47,935 bases of DNA, from positions 1 to 47,935 of the forward strand of contig JBDNYM010000010.1 of NCBI GenBank assembly GCA_047722305.1, in the 5' to 3' direction. Source of the stretch: JAKVJE01 sp047722305 (GTDB taxonomy: Bacteria > Actinomycetota > Actinomycetes > Actinomycetales > Microbacteriaceae). The notes beneath the pieces are model-generated. The model was not told where the DNA came from and made no database searches. It worked only from the letters and a program-made list of their open reading frames with translations. This document shows, piece by piece, positions 33,737 to 42,481 of the stretch (position 1 is its first letter; each line of letters begins with the position of its first letter). The position numbers and the translations under genes are program-made.

Positions 33737-34104
33737 GTTCCTCCTACCAGCCCCCGCGGTACCCGTACCCGTCCCAGAGCCGATACCCGGCCCCGGAGCC
33801 CACCAACGGGCTGGCCGTGGCGGCGCTGGTGTGCGGCATCCTCGGCTTCTTCACCGGCCTCAGCGCGATCGCGGCGGTCGTCTGCGGCCATATGGCCCTG
33901 TCGCAGCTGCGGCGCAGCGGCGGGGGAGGACGCGGGATGGCGATCGCCGGGCTGGTCACCGGCTACGTCGTCCTCGGCTCGGTGGTGCTCGGGATCATCG
34001 GAGTGCTCGTCCTCGTGTTCTGGGTGATGGGCGCTGGGGGATCGTACGCCGGCGTCTCGGCCGGGGCGCCGGCGCTGGGGGCGCTCGCAGCGGCGTGGGC
34101 CTGA
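33733..34104 (+). CDS. DUF4190-like small membrane protein
   Basis: The 123 residues begin with a Pro/Tyr/Ser-rich cytoplasmic stretch (1-30) and continue with two hydrophobic helices around a short loop: LAVAALVCGILGFFTGLSA, then GHMALSQLRRSGGGGRGMAIAGLVTGYV. That pattern (helix, A-L-x-Q-[IL]-[RK], Gly-rich, GxAIAGLxxGY) is typical of DUF4190. The function is unknown. ATG 33733 overlaps the M16 stop (ATGA), so it is co-translated with the protease. The last 20 residues are Ala/Gly-rich. Confidence 0.78.
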   Translation: MSSSYQPPRYPYPSQSRYPAPEPTNGLAVAALVCGILGFFTGLSAIAAVVCGHMALSQLRRSGGGGRGMAIAGLVTGYVVLGSVVLGIIGVLVLVFWVMGAGGSYAGVSAGAPALGALAAAWA

Positions 34105-34135
34105 CCGCTCTTGCCGGTCGCCTCGGGCCTCGCCG

Positions 34136-34151
34136 TAGACTGCTGCCCATG
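34136..34151 (+). promoter_or_regulatory. Putative leaderless promoter of dapB
   Basis: TAGACT (34136-34141) ends seven bases before ATG 34149; no Shine-Dalgarno sequence is present. Confidence 0.5.
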
Positions 34152-34871
34152 ACGGACATCACGAAGATCGCGGTCACGGGCGCCACCGGGCGCATGGGGC
34201 GTCTGGTGCAGGACGTCGTCGGCTCGGCCGGCAACCTCGAACTGGTCGCGGCGATCCACCGCGGCGTCCCGCTGGATGAGGCGGCCGGCGCCGACGTCAT
34301 CCTCGACTTCACGGTCCTGGATGAAAGCCGGCGGGTGGTCGAGTTCGGGCTGGCGCACCGCATCCCCGTGGTGGTGGGCACCTCCGGCTGGTCGCAGGAC
34401 CTCATCGCGCAGGTCGCGCCCGCGGCGGATGCCGGCACCCTGGTGATCGTCCCGAACTTCTCGGTGGCCTCGGCGCTGAGCACCAAGCTGGCGGCGCTGG
34501 CCGCGCCGTTCTTCGACGCGGTGGAGATCATCGAGGCGCACCATGCCGGCAAGGTCGACTCGCCGTCGGGCACCGCGGTGGCCACCGCCGAGCTGATCGC
34601 CGCCGCGCACGGGGCGCCCCTGGACGCGCCCCACCCGGAACAGCCGGCGCGGGGGCAGTCGGTCGCCGGCATCCCGGTGCACGCGCTGCGGCTGCCGGGG
34701 GTGGTCGCCCGGCAGGAGGTGGTCTTCGGCGGCATCGGCGAGACGCTGACGCTGACCCACGCGACGACCAGCGACGAGTCGTACCGCGCCGGCATTCTGC
34801 GCGCCATCGGCTACGCGGGTTCGCATCCCGGCCTGACGGTCGGGCTGGGCCCGATCCTGGGCCTCGACTGA
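34149..34871 (+). CDS. dapB: 4-hydroxy-tetrahydrodipicolinate reductase
   Basis: NAD(P)H-dependent reductase of the lysine and diaminopimelate pathway, which supplies cell-wall cross-links. The 240 residues have the Rossmann glycine motif VTGATGRMG near residue 10-17, VILDFTVLDESRRVV, VVGTSGW, the signature EAHHAGKVDSPSGTA (about 134-148) and the C-terminal VVFGGIGETLTLTHAT. The short, actinobacterial form is of expected size. ATG 34149 is at leaderless spacing from TAGACT. dapA lies 119 bases downstream; the gap has a CCGGGC-GG-GCCCGG palindrome. Confidence 0.96.
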   Translation: MTDITKIAVTGATGRMGRLVQDVVGSAGNLELVAAIHRGVPLDEAAGADVILDFTVLDESRRVVEFGLAHRIPVVVGTSGWSQDLIAQVAPAADAGTLVIVPNFSVASALSTKLAALAAPFFDAVEIIEAHHAGKVDSPSGTAVATAELIAAAHGAPLDAPHPEQPARGQSVAGIPVHALRLPGVVARQEVVFGGIGETLTLTHATTSDESYRAGILRAIGYAGSHPGLTVGLGPILGLD

Positions 34872-34978
34872 GGACGACTTCTCCATCTGCCAGTCCGCTC
34901 GACGACGATGTTTTTCCGGGCGGGCCCGGCTGGGCCGGAATTTGTGTGCAAGGCTCCGGGGGACTGCCAGCGCGTAGG

Positions 34979-34993
34979 TAAGGTGGCGCCATG
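34979..34993 (+). promoter_or_regulatory. Putative leaderless promoter of dapA
   Basis: TAAGGT (34979-34984) ends six bases before ATG 34991, with no Shine-Dalgarno sequence. Confidence 0.5.
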
Positions 34994-35944
34994 ACTACCA
35001 CACCTGCTCTCGGACAATTGATTGTGGCGATCGTGACCCCGATGCGAGCCGACGGCGAAGTCGACTGGCCCGGTCTCGAGCGCCTCGTCGGCGACTGCCT
35101 CGCGCAGGGCGCCGACGGTTTCGTCACCACCGCCACCACGGGCGAGAGCGCCACGCTCTCGGACGCGGAGAAGATCAAGGTGGCCCGCGCGGTCAAGGCC
35201 GTCACCGGGTCCGCCGCCAACGTGATCGTCGGCGGGGCCTCCAACGTGACCGCCCACGCCGTCGAGTTCGTCAAGGAGGCGGAGCGCGCCGGCGGCGACG
35301 GCGTGCTGGTCGTCACCCCCTACTACGTGAAGCCCACCCAGTCGGGCCTGCTGGCGCACTTCCGCACCGTGGCGGACGCGGTCGATCTGCCGGTGATGCT
35401 CTACGACATCCCCGGGCGCACCGGGCGGCCGATCGCGGCCGACACGCTGATCGCCGCTTCCCAGCACCCGAACATCGTGGCGGTGAAGGACGCCAAGGGC
35501 GACTTCGCGGAGGTGGCGCGCATCCTGCGGCTCACCGGCCTGCAGTACTACGCGGGCGACGACGCCCACGTGCTGCCGGAGATGGCGCTGGGCGGCGTCG
35601 GAGTGGTCTCGGTGACCGCCAACATCGCCGCCGCGGCCTACCGCAAGCTCATCGACGCGGTCAACGCCAATGACCTCGACACGGCCAGGGTGTACAATGA
35701 GCGACTTGAACCGCTCGTTCGCGCGACGATGACCCATGTGCCCGGCACGGTCGCCACCAAGTACATTCTGCAGGGCCTGGGCCGGATCGGGTCCGCACAG
35801 GTGCGTCTGCCCCTGGTGGGCCCCACGGAATCGGAGATCGCGCAGATCGAGGCGGACATCGCGGACGTCGCCGACGTGCCCGGTGTCGAGTTCACAGACT
35901 TCCGTCCGGATCGGGCGGCCGCCGTGGAGGGTGCGCTGCTCTAG
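34991..35944 (+). CDS. dapA: 4-hydroxy-tetrahydrodipicolinate synthase
   Basis: Condenses pyruvate with aspartate semialdehyde in lysine/diaminopimelate synthesis. The 317 residues form a TIM barrel with the substrate motif TTATTGESATLSDAEK near residue 42, PYYVKPTQSGLLAHF, the Tyr of YDIPGRTG (about 138) and the Schiff-base Lys of VAVKDAKGD (about 166). The ATG start at 34991 has a leaderless promoter pattern. It follows dapB and precedes rnj, an order common in Actinobacteria. Confidence 0.96.
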   Translation: MTTTPALGQLIVAIVTPMRADGEVDWPGLERLVGDCLAQGADGFVTTATTGESATLSDAEKIKVARAVKAVTGSAANVIVGGASNVTAHAVEFVKEAERAGGDGVLVVTPYYVKPTQSGLLAHFRTVADAVDLPVMLYDIPGRTGRPIAADTLIAASQHPNIVAVKDAKGDFAEVARILRLTGLQYYAGDDAHVLPEMALGGVGVVSVTANIAAAAYRKLIDAVNANDLDTARVYNERLEPLVRATMTHVPGTVATKYILQGLGRIGSAQVRLPLVGPTESEIAQIEADIADVADVPGVEFTDFRPDRAAAVEGALL

Positions 35945-35956
35945 CTTCCGGACACC

Positions 35957-35977
35957 GTGCGCGCAGCATGCGCGTGC
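35957..35977 (+). terminator. Possible hairpin between dapA and rnj
   Basis: GTGCGCGCA pairs with TGCGCGTGC around a three-base loop, with two wobble pairs. It is followed by GCTGTTGTGG. It may be a weak terminator or a leader structure of rnj. Confidence 0.4.
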
Positions 35978-36019
35978 GCTGTTGTGGGGCCGGAGTCGGC
36001 CCCGGAGAGGCACATCCCA

Positions 36020-37744
36020 GTGACCAAGACACGCATCCCCCCGAAGCTCGCCCCCGACACCCTGCGGATCATCCCCATGGGCGGCCTCGGCGAGGTCGGC
36101 CGCAACATGACCGCGTTCGAGCTCAACGGCAAGATCCTCATCGTCGACTGCGGGGTGCTCTTCCCGGAGCTCACCCAGCCGGGCGTCGACCTCATCCTGC
36201 CCGACTGGACGCCCATCGCCGACCGACTCGACGACGTGGTGGCCCTGGTGCTCACCCACGGCCACGAGGACCACATCGGCGCGGTGCCGTTCCTGCTCAA
36301 GCAGCGCCCCGACATCCCGTTGATCGGCACCAAGCTGACGCTGGCGCTGGTGGAGGCGAAGCTGGCCGAGCACCACATCACCCCCTACACGCTGGAGATT
36401 CAGGATCGCGTCGTGGAGCAGGTGGGCGAGTTCGAGCTCGAGTTCGCCGCCGTCACCCACTCGATCCCGGACTGCGTGGCCGTGGAGATCCGCACCCCGG
36501 CCGGCAACGTGGTGCATACCGGCGACTACAAGCTCGACCAGCTGCCGGTGGACGGCCGGGTCACCGACCTGCAGACCTTCGGCCGCTGGGGCGAGGAGGG
36601 CGTCGACCTGCTGCTGAGCGACTCGACCAACGCCCTGGTCCCGGGCTTCACCGAGAGCGAGACCACGGTGGGCCCGGTGCTCAAGGACCTCATCGCGAAG
36701 GCCAAGCAGCGCGTGATCGTGGGCACGTTCTCCACCCACGTGCACCGTGTGCAGCAGATCGTGGACGCCGCGGTCGCCGCCAACCGCAAGGTGGTGCTGT
36801 GCGGCCGCTCGATGGTGCGCAACATCGGCATCGCCGTCGACCTGGGCTACCTGAAGGTTCCCCAGGGCACGCTGGTCGACCTGCGCCGCGCCGGCGACCT
36901 GCCCGACAACCGCGTGGTGTACGTGTGCACGGGGTCGCAGGGCGAGCCGCTGTCGGCCCTGTCGCGCATCGCCGACGGCGTGCACCGGCAGATCCAGATC
37001 GACCGGGGCGACACCGTCATCCTGTCGTCCTCGCTGATCCCGGGCAATGAGAACTCCGTGTACGGGCTCATCAACCGGCTGATCGAGAAGGGCGCCATCG
37101 TGTTCAACCGCGACAACGCTCACGTGCACGTCTCGGGCCACGCCAACTCGGGCGAGATGCTGTTCCTGTACAACATCGTGAAGCCGGCCAACTTCATGCC
37201 GGTGCACGGCGAACTCCGCCACCAGCAGGGCAACGCCCGCCTGGCGGTCTCCACCGGCGTTCCGCAGCAGAACACGAACATCGTGCGCTGCGGCTCGGTG
37301 GTGGACCTGCACGACGGCCACGTGCGCGTGGTCGGGCAGTACCCTTCCGAGCACGTCTACGTGGACGGGTCGAGCGTCGGCGAGGTCACCGAAGACGACC
37401 TGCAGGAGCGCCTGACGCTCAGCAACGAGGGCTTCATCTCGGTGGTGCTCGGCGTGGACATGGAGTCCGGGCGGGTCGTGTTCGGCCCCCGGGTGCAGTC
37501 GCGGGGCTTCGCCGAGGCGCCGGCGGAACTCAAACAGGTCGCGCCCCTGGTGGTGCAGGCGGTGCAGGACGCGTACGACGGCGGCCACCACGGGGAGCAG
37601 GGCGTCAGCCAGGCCATCCGGCGCAGCGTCGGCCGCTGGGCGCTGCAGAAGTTCCGTCGCAGCCCGCTGATCATGCCGGTGGTGCTGCCGGCCGACGAGC
37701 TGGAGATCGGCGAGCCGGTCGCTTCCTCCCACGCCGGGCGATGA
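36020..37744 (+). CDS. rnj: Ribonuclease J
   Basis: Metallo-beta-lactamase-fold nuclease with endo- and 5'-3' exonuclease activity in RNA processing and decay. The 574 residues carry the metal motif HGHEDH (His80-His85), the downstream TGDYKLD segment with Asp, the beta-CASP domain (about 200-360, containing STNALVPGFTESE and VGTFSTHVHRV) and HVSGHANSGEM, with the last metal ligand in FMPVHGELRH. GTG 36020 has CGGAGAGG nine bases upstream. With pnp nearby, the window holds two main RNA-decay enzymes. Confidence 0.95.
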   Translation: MTKTRIPPKLAPDTLRIIPMGGLGEVGRNMTAFELNGKILIVDCGVLFPELTQPGVDLILPDWTPIADRLDDVVALVLTHGHEDHIGAVPFLLKQRPDIPLIGTKLTLALVEAKLAEHHITPYTLEIQDRVVEQVGEFELEFAAVTHSIPDCVAVEIRTPAGNVVHTGDYKLDQLPVDGRVTDLQTFGRWGEEGVDLLLSDSTNALVPGFTESETTVGPVLKDLIAKAKQRVIVGTFSTHVHRVQQIVDAAVAANRKVVLCGRSMVRNIGIAVDLGYLKVPQGTLVDLRRAGDLPDNRVVYVCTGSQGEPLSALSRIADGVHRQIQIDRGDTVILSSSLIPGNENSVYGLINRLIEKGAIVFNRDNAHVHVSGHANSGEMLFLYNIVKPANFMPVHGELRHQQGNARLAVSTGVPQQNTNIVRCGSVVDLHDGHVRVVGQYPSEHVYVDGSSVGEVTEDDLQERLTLSNEGFISVVLGVDMESGRVVFGPRVQSRGFAEAPAELKQVAPLVVQAVQDAYDGGHHGEQGVSQAIRRSVGRWALQKFRRSPLIMPVVLPADELEIGEPVASSHAGR

Positions 37745-37769
37745 ACCGGCGGGGCTGAGCCTCGTTCGC

Positions 37770-37784
37770 TAGCGTGGGACCATG
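37770..37784 (+). promoter_or_regulatory. Putative leaderless promoter of ftsK
   Basis: TAGCGT (37770-37775) ends six bases before ATG 37782; no Shine-Dalgarno sequence is present. Confidence 0.45.
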
Positions 37785-40511
37785 CCCAAGACCGCTCCCT
37801 CTTCGAAGCATCGGGGGGGGAAGACCGCCCCGACCCGGGTGCTGCCGTCTGCGACCCGGACGAAGGCGATGCCCGCCGCCGCGCCGGCCGCCGTCGGCCC
37901 GTCCGGGCCGAACTGGGCGGTGCGGTCCTGGATGGCCCTGGCCCACGCCACCGGCGCGGCCTTCCGGGCGCTGTCCCCGGAGCGGCTGCAGCCGGAGGAG
38001 CGCCGCGACGGCGTCCCCTTCGCGCTGTTCCTGCTGGCGGTGGGCGGGGCCGTCATCGAGTGGTTCCTGCCCGGCAACGCGGTGGCCCGGGCCCTGCATC
38101 AGTGGACGTTCGGCGCCCTGTTCGGCGGCACGTGCACGGTGCTGCCGGTGGTGCTGCTGGCCCTGACGGTCTGGCTGTTCCACCATCCCGCCTCGACCAC
38201 CGACAACGGGCGCATCGGGGCCGGGCTGCTGCTGCTGGTCGCCTCGCTGTCGGGGCTGTTCCAGGTGTTCAACGGCAACCCGAGCCCAGCGGACGACGTC
38301 GCGGCGCTGAGCCGCGCCGGCGGGGTCATCGGCTGGCTGGCGGCGTGGCCGCTGCTGCTGCTGACGGCCTGGACGGCGGTCCCGGTGCTGGTCATCGTGC
38401 TGGCGCTCTCGCTGCTGGTGCTCACCAAGACGCCGCCGACCCGCGTCGGCACCCGCCTGGGCGACCTGTACCGGTACCTGTTCCCGACAGCCGCTGCCGA
38501 GGGCGCCCAGAATGCGGGCGCCGCTGCCGGCGGCGCTGAGGACGCGGCGTCGGCGAAGACCACCGTCCTGCCGGCGTCAGCCTCTGCCCCGGCCCCGAGC
38601 ACCGAGCCGATCGACGTTGCGGCCTCGCCGCGGAAGCGCCGCTGGGGCCGGAGGAAACCGGCCGCCTCCGGCGTCCCCGCGGAGGTCTCGGCCGACGACG
38701 CGGCCCGCATGGCCACCCTGTTCGATGTGGCCGACGAGCCGGCCGCGAGCGTGGACGCCGGCGACGGCGAGGCCCAGGTGGTGGCCGAGGGCGACCGCGG
38801 CGTCGCCCCCGAGCCCGACGCCGCCGCCGAGACCCCGTTCGAGGCCAGCGCCGAGGCCAGCGACCCCGAGCATCCCTACACCCTGCCGGCCATCGACCTG
38901 CTGCAGCGGGGCGCTCCCGCGCAGCGCCGCACGAAGGCCAACGACGAGGTCATCCGCGAGCTCACCAGCGTGATGCAGCAGTTCGGCGTCGACGGCGAGG
39001 TGAGCGGCTTCAGCCGCGGCCCGACGGTGACCCGCTACGAGGTCGAGCTGGCTCCCGGGGTGAAGGTGGAGCGGTTCACCGCCCTGTCCAAGAACATCGC
39101 CTACGCGGTCGCCAGTGCCGAGGTGCGCATTCTGTCGCCCATCCCGGGCAAATCGGCGATCGGGGTCGAGATCCCCAACCGCGACCGCGAGATGGTGCAC
39201 CTGGGCGACGTGCTGCGCTCCAACGCGGCGCTGAAGGCCACCCATCCGCTGACCATCGGCATCGGCAAGGACGTCGAGGGCGGGTTCGTGCTCGCCAACC
39301 TGGCGAAGATGCCGCACCTGCTGGTGGCCGGCGCCACCGGGTCGGGCAAGTCGGGGTTCGTGAATGCGATGATCGTGTCGCTGCTGATGCGGTCCAGCCC
39401 GGAGCAGGTGCGCATGGTGCTGATCGACCCGAAGCGGGTGGAGCTGTCGAACTACGCGGGCGTGCCGCACCTGGTCACCCCCATCATCACCAACCCCAAG
39501 AAGGCCGCCGAGGCGCTGCAGTGGGTGGTCAAGGAGATGGACCAGCGCTACGACGACCTCGCCAACTACGGCTTCAAGCACGTGGACGACTTCAACCGGG
39601 CGGTGTCGCGCGGCGAGGTGCACCCGCGTCCGGGCAGCCAGCGGGTGCTGCGGCCGTACCCGTACTTGCTGATCGTGGTGGACGAGCTCGCCGACCTGAT
39701 GATGGTGGCGCCGAAGGACGTCGAGGATTCGATCGTGCGCATCACCCAGCTGGCCCGCGCCGCCGGCATCCACCTGGTGCTGGCCACCCAGCGCCCCAGC
39801 GTGGACGTGGTGACGGGGCTCATCAAGGCGAACGTCCCCAGCCGGCTCGCGTTCTCGGTGATGAGCAGCACCGACTCCCGGGTCATCCTCGACCAGGCTG
39901 GCGCCGACAAGCTGATCGGCGCCGGCGACGCGCTGTTCCTGCCCATGGGGGCGAATCGCCCGATTCGCGTGCAGGGCGCATGGGTGGACGAGAAGGAGAT
40001 CTTCGCGATCGTCGACCACGTGCGGGCGCAGGCCCAGCCCGACTACCGTCCGGAAGTCATCGAGGCCCCGGCCCGGGCCAAGGTGGCCGAGGACATCGGC
40101 GACGACCTGGACGACCTGCTGCGCGCGGCGGAGCTGGTGGTCGACACCCAGTTCGGCTCCACCTCGATGCTGCAGCGCAAGCTGCGGGTGGGGTTCGCGC
40201 GCGCCGGCCGCCTCATGGACCTGCTGGAGTCGCGCGAGATAGTGGGCCCCTCGGAGGGCTCCAAGGCCCGCAAGGTGCTGGTGTCGCCGGAGCAGCTGCC
40301 CGACGTGCTGGCGCGGCTGCGCGGAGAGGAGCCGCCGGCGGAGGATGACGCCGGACCGGAGCCGTCGGCCTCCTCGGGCGGGAATGGGCCGGCCGGGAAC
40401 ACTCCCGGCGGCAGCGGGCCGGCGGCGGGGGTGTCCGAGCCCCCGGTCGCAACCGACTACCACGACTTCGAGTCGGGCGACGAGGACGCATGGGAGCTGA
40501 CGGGACGGTGA
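37782..40511 (+). CDS. ftsK: DNA translocase FtsK/SpoIIIE
   Basis: Septum-anchored motor that pumps chromosome ends apart at division. The 909 residues have a basic N-terminus, four hydrophobic helices (about 85-220), a variable Ala/Pro/Glu linker (220-370), the alpha domain (SRGPTVTRYEVELAPGVKV), the RecA-like motor with Walker A GATGSGKSG near residue 517 and Walker B LLIVVDELADLM, and a C-terminal gamma winged helix (STSMLQRKLRVGFARAGRLM) that reads the polarity sequence. The linker is shorter than in E. coli FtsK. Its stop overlaps the pgsA start. Confidence 0.96.
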   Translation: MPKTAPSSKHRGGKTAPTRVLPSATRTKAMPAAAPAAVGPSGPNWAVRSWMALAHATGAAFRALSPERLQPEERRDGVPFALFLLAVGGAVIEWFLPGNAVARALHQWTFGALFGGTCTVLPVVLLALTVWLFHHPASTTDNGRIGAGLLLLVASLSGLFQVFNGNPSPADDVAALSRAGGVIGWLAAWPLLLLTAWTAVPVLVIVLALSLLVLTKTPPTRVGTRLGDLYRYLFPTAAAEGAQNAGAAAGGAEDAASAKTTVLPASASAPAPSTEPIDVAASPRKRRWGRRKPAASGVPAEVSADDAARMATLFDVADEPAASVDAGDGEAQVVAEGDRGVAPEPDAAAETPFEASAEASDPEHPYTLPAIDLLQRGAPAQRRTKANDEVIRELTSVMQQFGVDGEVSGFSRGPTVTRYEVELAPGVKVERFTALSKNIAYAVASAEVRILSPIPGKSAIGVEIPNRDREMVHLGDVLRSNAALKATHPLTIGIGKDVEGGFVLANLAKMPHLLVAGATGSGKSGFVNAMIVSLLMRSSPEQVRMVLIDPKRVELSNYAGVPHLVTPIITNPKKAAEALQWVVKEMDQRYDDLANYGFKHVDDFNRAVSRGEVHPRPGSQRVLRPYPYLLIVVDELADLMMVAPKDVEDSIVRITQLARAAGIHLVLATQRPSVDVVTGLIKANVPSRLAFSVMSSTDSRVILDQAGADKLIGAGDALFLPMGANRPIRVQGAWVDEKEIFAIVDHVRAQAQPDYRPEVIEAPARAKVAEDIGDDLDDLLRAAELVVDTQFGSTSMLQRKLRVGFARAGRLMDLLESREIVGPSEGSKARKVLVSPEQLPDVLARLRGEEPPAEDDAGPEPSASSGGNGPAGNTPGGSGPAAGVSEPPVATDYHDFESGDEDAWELTGR

Positions 40512-41113
40512 CGCGGTCCTGGTGGTGGCGCAACCTGCCGAACACGATCACGGCGGTGCGCATCCTGTTCGCCCCCGCGGTGATCTGGCTGGCGCTCGCC
40601 GACGGCGGCGAGGGCGGGGCGCTGCGCTGGTGGGCGGCCGTCCTGTTCGCGGTGGGGATGCTCACCGACGGCCTCGACGGGCATCTTGCTCGGAGGTATC
40701 GGCTGATCAGCGACTTCGGCAAGATCGCCGATCCGATCGCCGACAAGGGCCTGGTCGGCTGCGCGCTGCTGGCGCTGTCGCTGGTGACCGGCTCGGGCTG
40801 GATGTGGGCGGCGACCGTGCTGATCCTGGTGCGCGAGGTGGGGGTCACCGTGTATCGCGTGGCGGTCGTCTCGGATCGGGTGATCGCCGCGCGGTGGGCC
40901 GGCAAGGTGAAGACCGCCTGGCAGGGGCTGGCCCTGACGGCGGCGCTGGCGCCGTTGTGGCGCTGGCTCGGCGGCTGGGCGACGGCGATCGACGTGGCGC
41001 TGATCGGCGTCGCGGTGATCCTGACCTGGTATTCGGGCATCGAGTTCCTGATCGCGGCGCGCCGGCCGGGCCCGGCGCGGGCGGACGCGACGGAGGAGGG
41101 CATCCATGGATGA
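40508..41113 (+). CDS. pgsA: CDP-diacylglycerol-glycerol-3-phosphate 3-phosphatidyltransferase
   Basis: Makes phosphatidylglycerol phosphate in the membrane. The 201 residues show the CDP-alcohol phosphotransferase motif D-x2-D-G-x2-A-R-x8-G-x3-D-x3-D at Asp54-Asp79 (DGLDGHLARRYRLISDFG in part) and about five hydrophobic segments. GTG 40508 overlaps the ftsK stop (GTGA), the same coupling as at atpC and truB; an in-frame ATG at 40490 would add six residues. The family also includes phosphatidylinositol-phosphate synthases, but position before cinA favours pgsA. Confidence 0.9.
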   Translation: MTRSWWWRNLPNTITAVRILFAPAVIWLALADGGEGGALRWWAAVLFAVGMLTDGLDGHLARRYRLISDFGKIADPIADKGLVGCALLALSLVTGSGWMWAATVLILVREVGVTVYRVAVVSDRVIAARWAGKVKTAWQGLALTAALAPLWRWLGGWATAIDVALIGVAVILTWYSGIEFLIAARRPGPARADATEEGIHG

Positions 41114-41615
41114 CGACCGCACGCTCACCCGGCAGGGGCTGATCGTCTCGCGCTTCACGCAGCTGGGCCTGCATCTGGCCGTGGCCGAGTCGCTCACCGC
41201 CGGGCTGGTGGCGGCGTCGATCGCGGACGTGCCGGGGGCGTCCCGAGTGCTGCAGGGCGGCATCGTCGCCTACCAGACGTCGCTGAAGCACCGCCTCCTG
41301 GGCGTGGACAAGACGCTGCTGGCCGAGCGGGGCGCCGTGGACCCCCAGGTCGCGGAGGAGATGGCGCTGGGCGTGCGGGAGCGGCTCTCGGAGGGCGTGA
41401 TCTCGGCCACGATCGGGGTGTCGACCACGGGCGTGGCCGGACCGGACTGGCAGGACGACGAGCCGCCGGGGACGGTGTTCATCGGCCTGGCCTGGGACCG
41501 CGAGATCACGCATTACGCGCACTCCTTCGGCGGTTCCCGGCAGGATATCCGCGAGGCGACCGTGGCCGCGGTGCTCGACCACCTGTGGGAACATCTGGAC
41601 CCCGGTCTGCGTTGA
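41106..41615 (+). CDS. CinA-family nicotinamide-nucleotide amidohydrolase (PncC type)
   Basis: Deamidates nicotinamide mononucleotide to nicotinate mononucleotide for NAD recycling. The 169 residues hold only the C-terminal CinA domain: VAESLTAGLVAASIADVPGAS near residue 20-42, GGIVAYQTSLKHRLLGV and TTGVAGPD near 118. The N-terminal molybdopterin-like domain of full CinA is absent. The start overlaps pgsA by eight bases. This domain commonly sits between pgsA and the ClgR-type regulator in Actinobacteria. Confidence 0.9.
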   Translation: MDDDRTLTRQGLIVSRFTQLGLHLAVAESLTAGLVAASIADVPGASRVLQGGIVAYQTSLKHRLLGVDKTLLAERGAVDPQVAEEMALGVRERLSEGVISATIGVSTTGVAGPDWQDDEPPGTVFIGLAWDREITHYAHSFGGSRQDIREATVAAVLDHLWEHLDPGLR

Positions 41616-41736
41616 TACCGGGTACGTTCGGAGGCGCCGGCGCGTGACATTCGCGTTTCACATCTGTGACAGTTGAGCCCAGGTCCAGCCTGGCTCGGTA
41701 GGCTGAAGAGCATTCGGGCGGGGAGAGGAGGACTCC

Positions 41737-42072
41737 ATGGTGCTGGTTCGTCAAGAATTGGGCGACGTGCTGCGGGATCTGCGGCAAGAACGCGGGCGGA
41801 CTCTCCGGCAGATCGCGGGGCGGGCCTCCGTGGCCCTGGGCTACCTGAGCGAGGTCGAGCGCGGGCAGAAGGAGGCCTCCAGCGAGATTCTCGCCTCGGT
41901 GGCCGAGGCGCTCGACGTGCCCGTGTCCCGGATCATGCGCGAGGTCGGCGACCGGATCGCGGTGGTCGAGGAGATGGCGGTGTCCGACGCCGGTCTGGAC
42001 CGCATCCCCGACACGATCCCGGATGAGCTGGTGGCGTCGGTGGACCGTCAGGCCAGCCGGCGCGGGCGGTAG
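41737..42072 (+). CDS. clgR: ClgR-type helix-turn-helix regulator of proteases
   Basis: Activator of clp protease and other stress genes in Actinobacteria. The 111 residues contain a Cro/C1-type helix-turn-helix (about 10-66: LGDVLRDLRQERGRTLRQIAG, shown in part, then ALGYLSEVERGQKEASSEIL), matching ClgR, and a short C-terminal tail. ATG 41737 follows GAGAGGAG. Upstream, TTGAGC (41673) and TAGGCT (41699) are a possible promoter with a long 20-base spacer. Its place between cinA and DUF3046-recA is the classic one. Confidence 0.88.
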   Translation: MVLVRQELGDVLRDLRQERGRTLRQIAGRASVALGYLSEVERGQKEASSEILASVAEALDVPVSRIMREVGDRIAVVEEMAVSDAGLDRIPDTIPDELVASVDRQASRRGR

Positions 42073-42079
42073 CCGGTCC

Positions 42080-42298
42080 GTGCGGCGCAGCGAGTTCCGC
42101 GCGTTCGTCCGCGACGAGTTCGGCGACGCGTACGGCCAGGTGCTGGTGCGCGATCAGGTGCTGACCGAGCTCGGCGACGAGACGCCGGAGCAGGCCCTGG
42201 ACCGGGGCGAAGATCCGAAGACGATCTGGCTGGCGCTGTGCCGGCACATGGGGGTCGATCCGTCGCGCTGGGCCGGGGTGCCGTCGCGGCGGCGGTAG
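42080..42298 (+). CDS. DUF3046 protein
   Basis: Small conserved actinobacterial protein of 72 residues with no known function. The sequence RRSEFRAFVRDEFGDAYGQVL, LTELGDETPEQALDRGEDPKTIW and GVDPSRWAG matches the DUF3046 family by its length, its W-x-A-L-C-x-H pattern and its location just before recA. GTG 42080 lies seven bases after the clgR stop, so it belongs to that transcript. Confidence 0.85.
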   Translation: MRRSEFRAFVRDEFGDAYGQVLVRDQVLTELGDETPEQALDRGEDPKTIWLALCRHMGVDPSRWAGVPSRRR

Positions 42299-42335
42299 CG
42301 GCTCGTTCCGTGCGAGCGACACGCCCGCGCGTGAT

Positions 42336-42351
42336 TCGAACACGTGTTCGA
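42336..42351. promoter_or_regulatory. LexA (SOS) box of recA
   Basis: TCGAAC-ACGT-GTTCGA is a perfect copy of the actinobacterial/Gram-positive LexA consensus, palindromic over 16 bases. TACGCT (42360-42365) just downstream is a likely -10. The recA start is 130 bases further on. The rest of the 183-base gap holds no other element seen. Confidence 0.93.
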
Positions 42352-42481
42352 GTCTTTGGTACGCTTTCCACACGGCTAGATCGGATGAGTTTTTCCGACG
42401 GACCGGTGCCGTGCCGGGAGCGATGTCGGAGGGTCCACGTAGCGTTGGCTACGACCGAATCCGTGAAGAGAGGAACGTGCG

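Noticed and set aside
34811..37732. 973-codon minus-strand open frame opposite dapA and rnj
   Set aside because: It is antisense to two core enzymes with all active-site motifs; no protein family was recognised in it.
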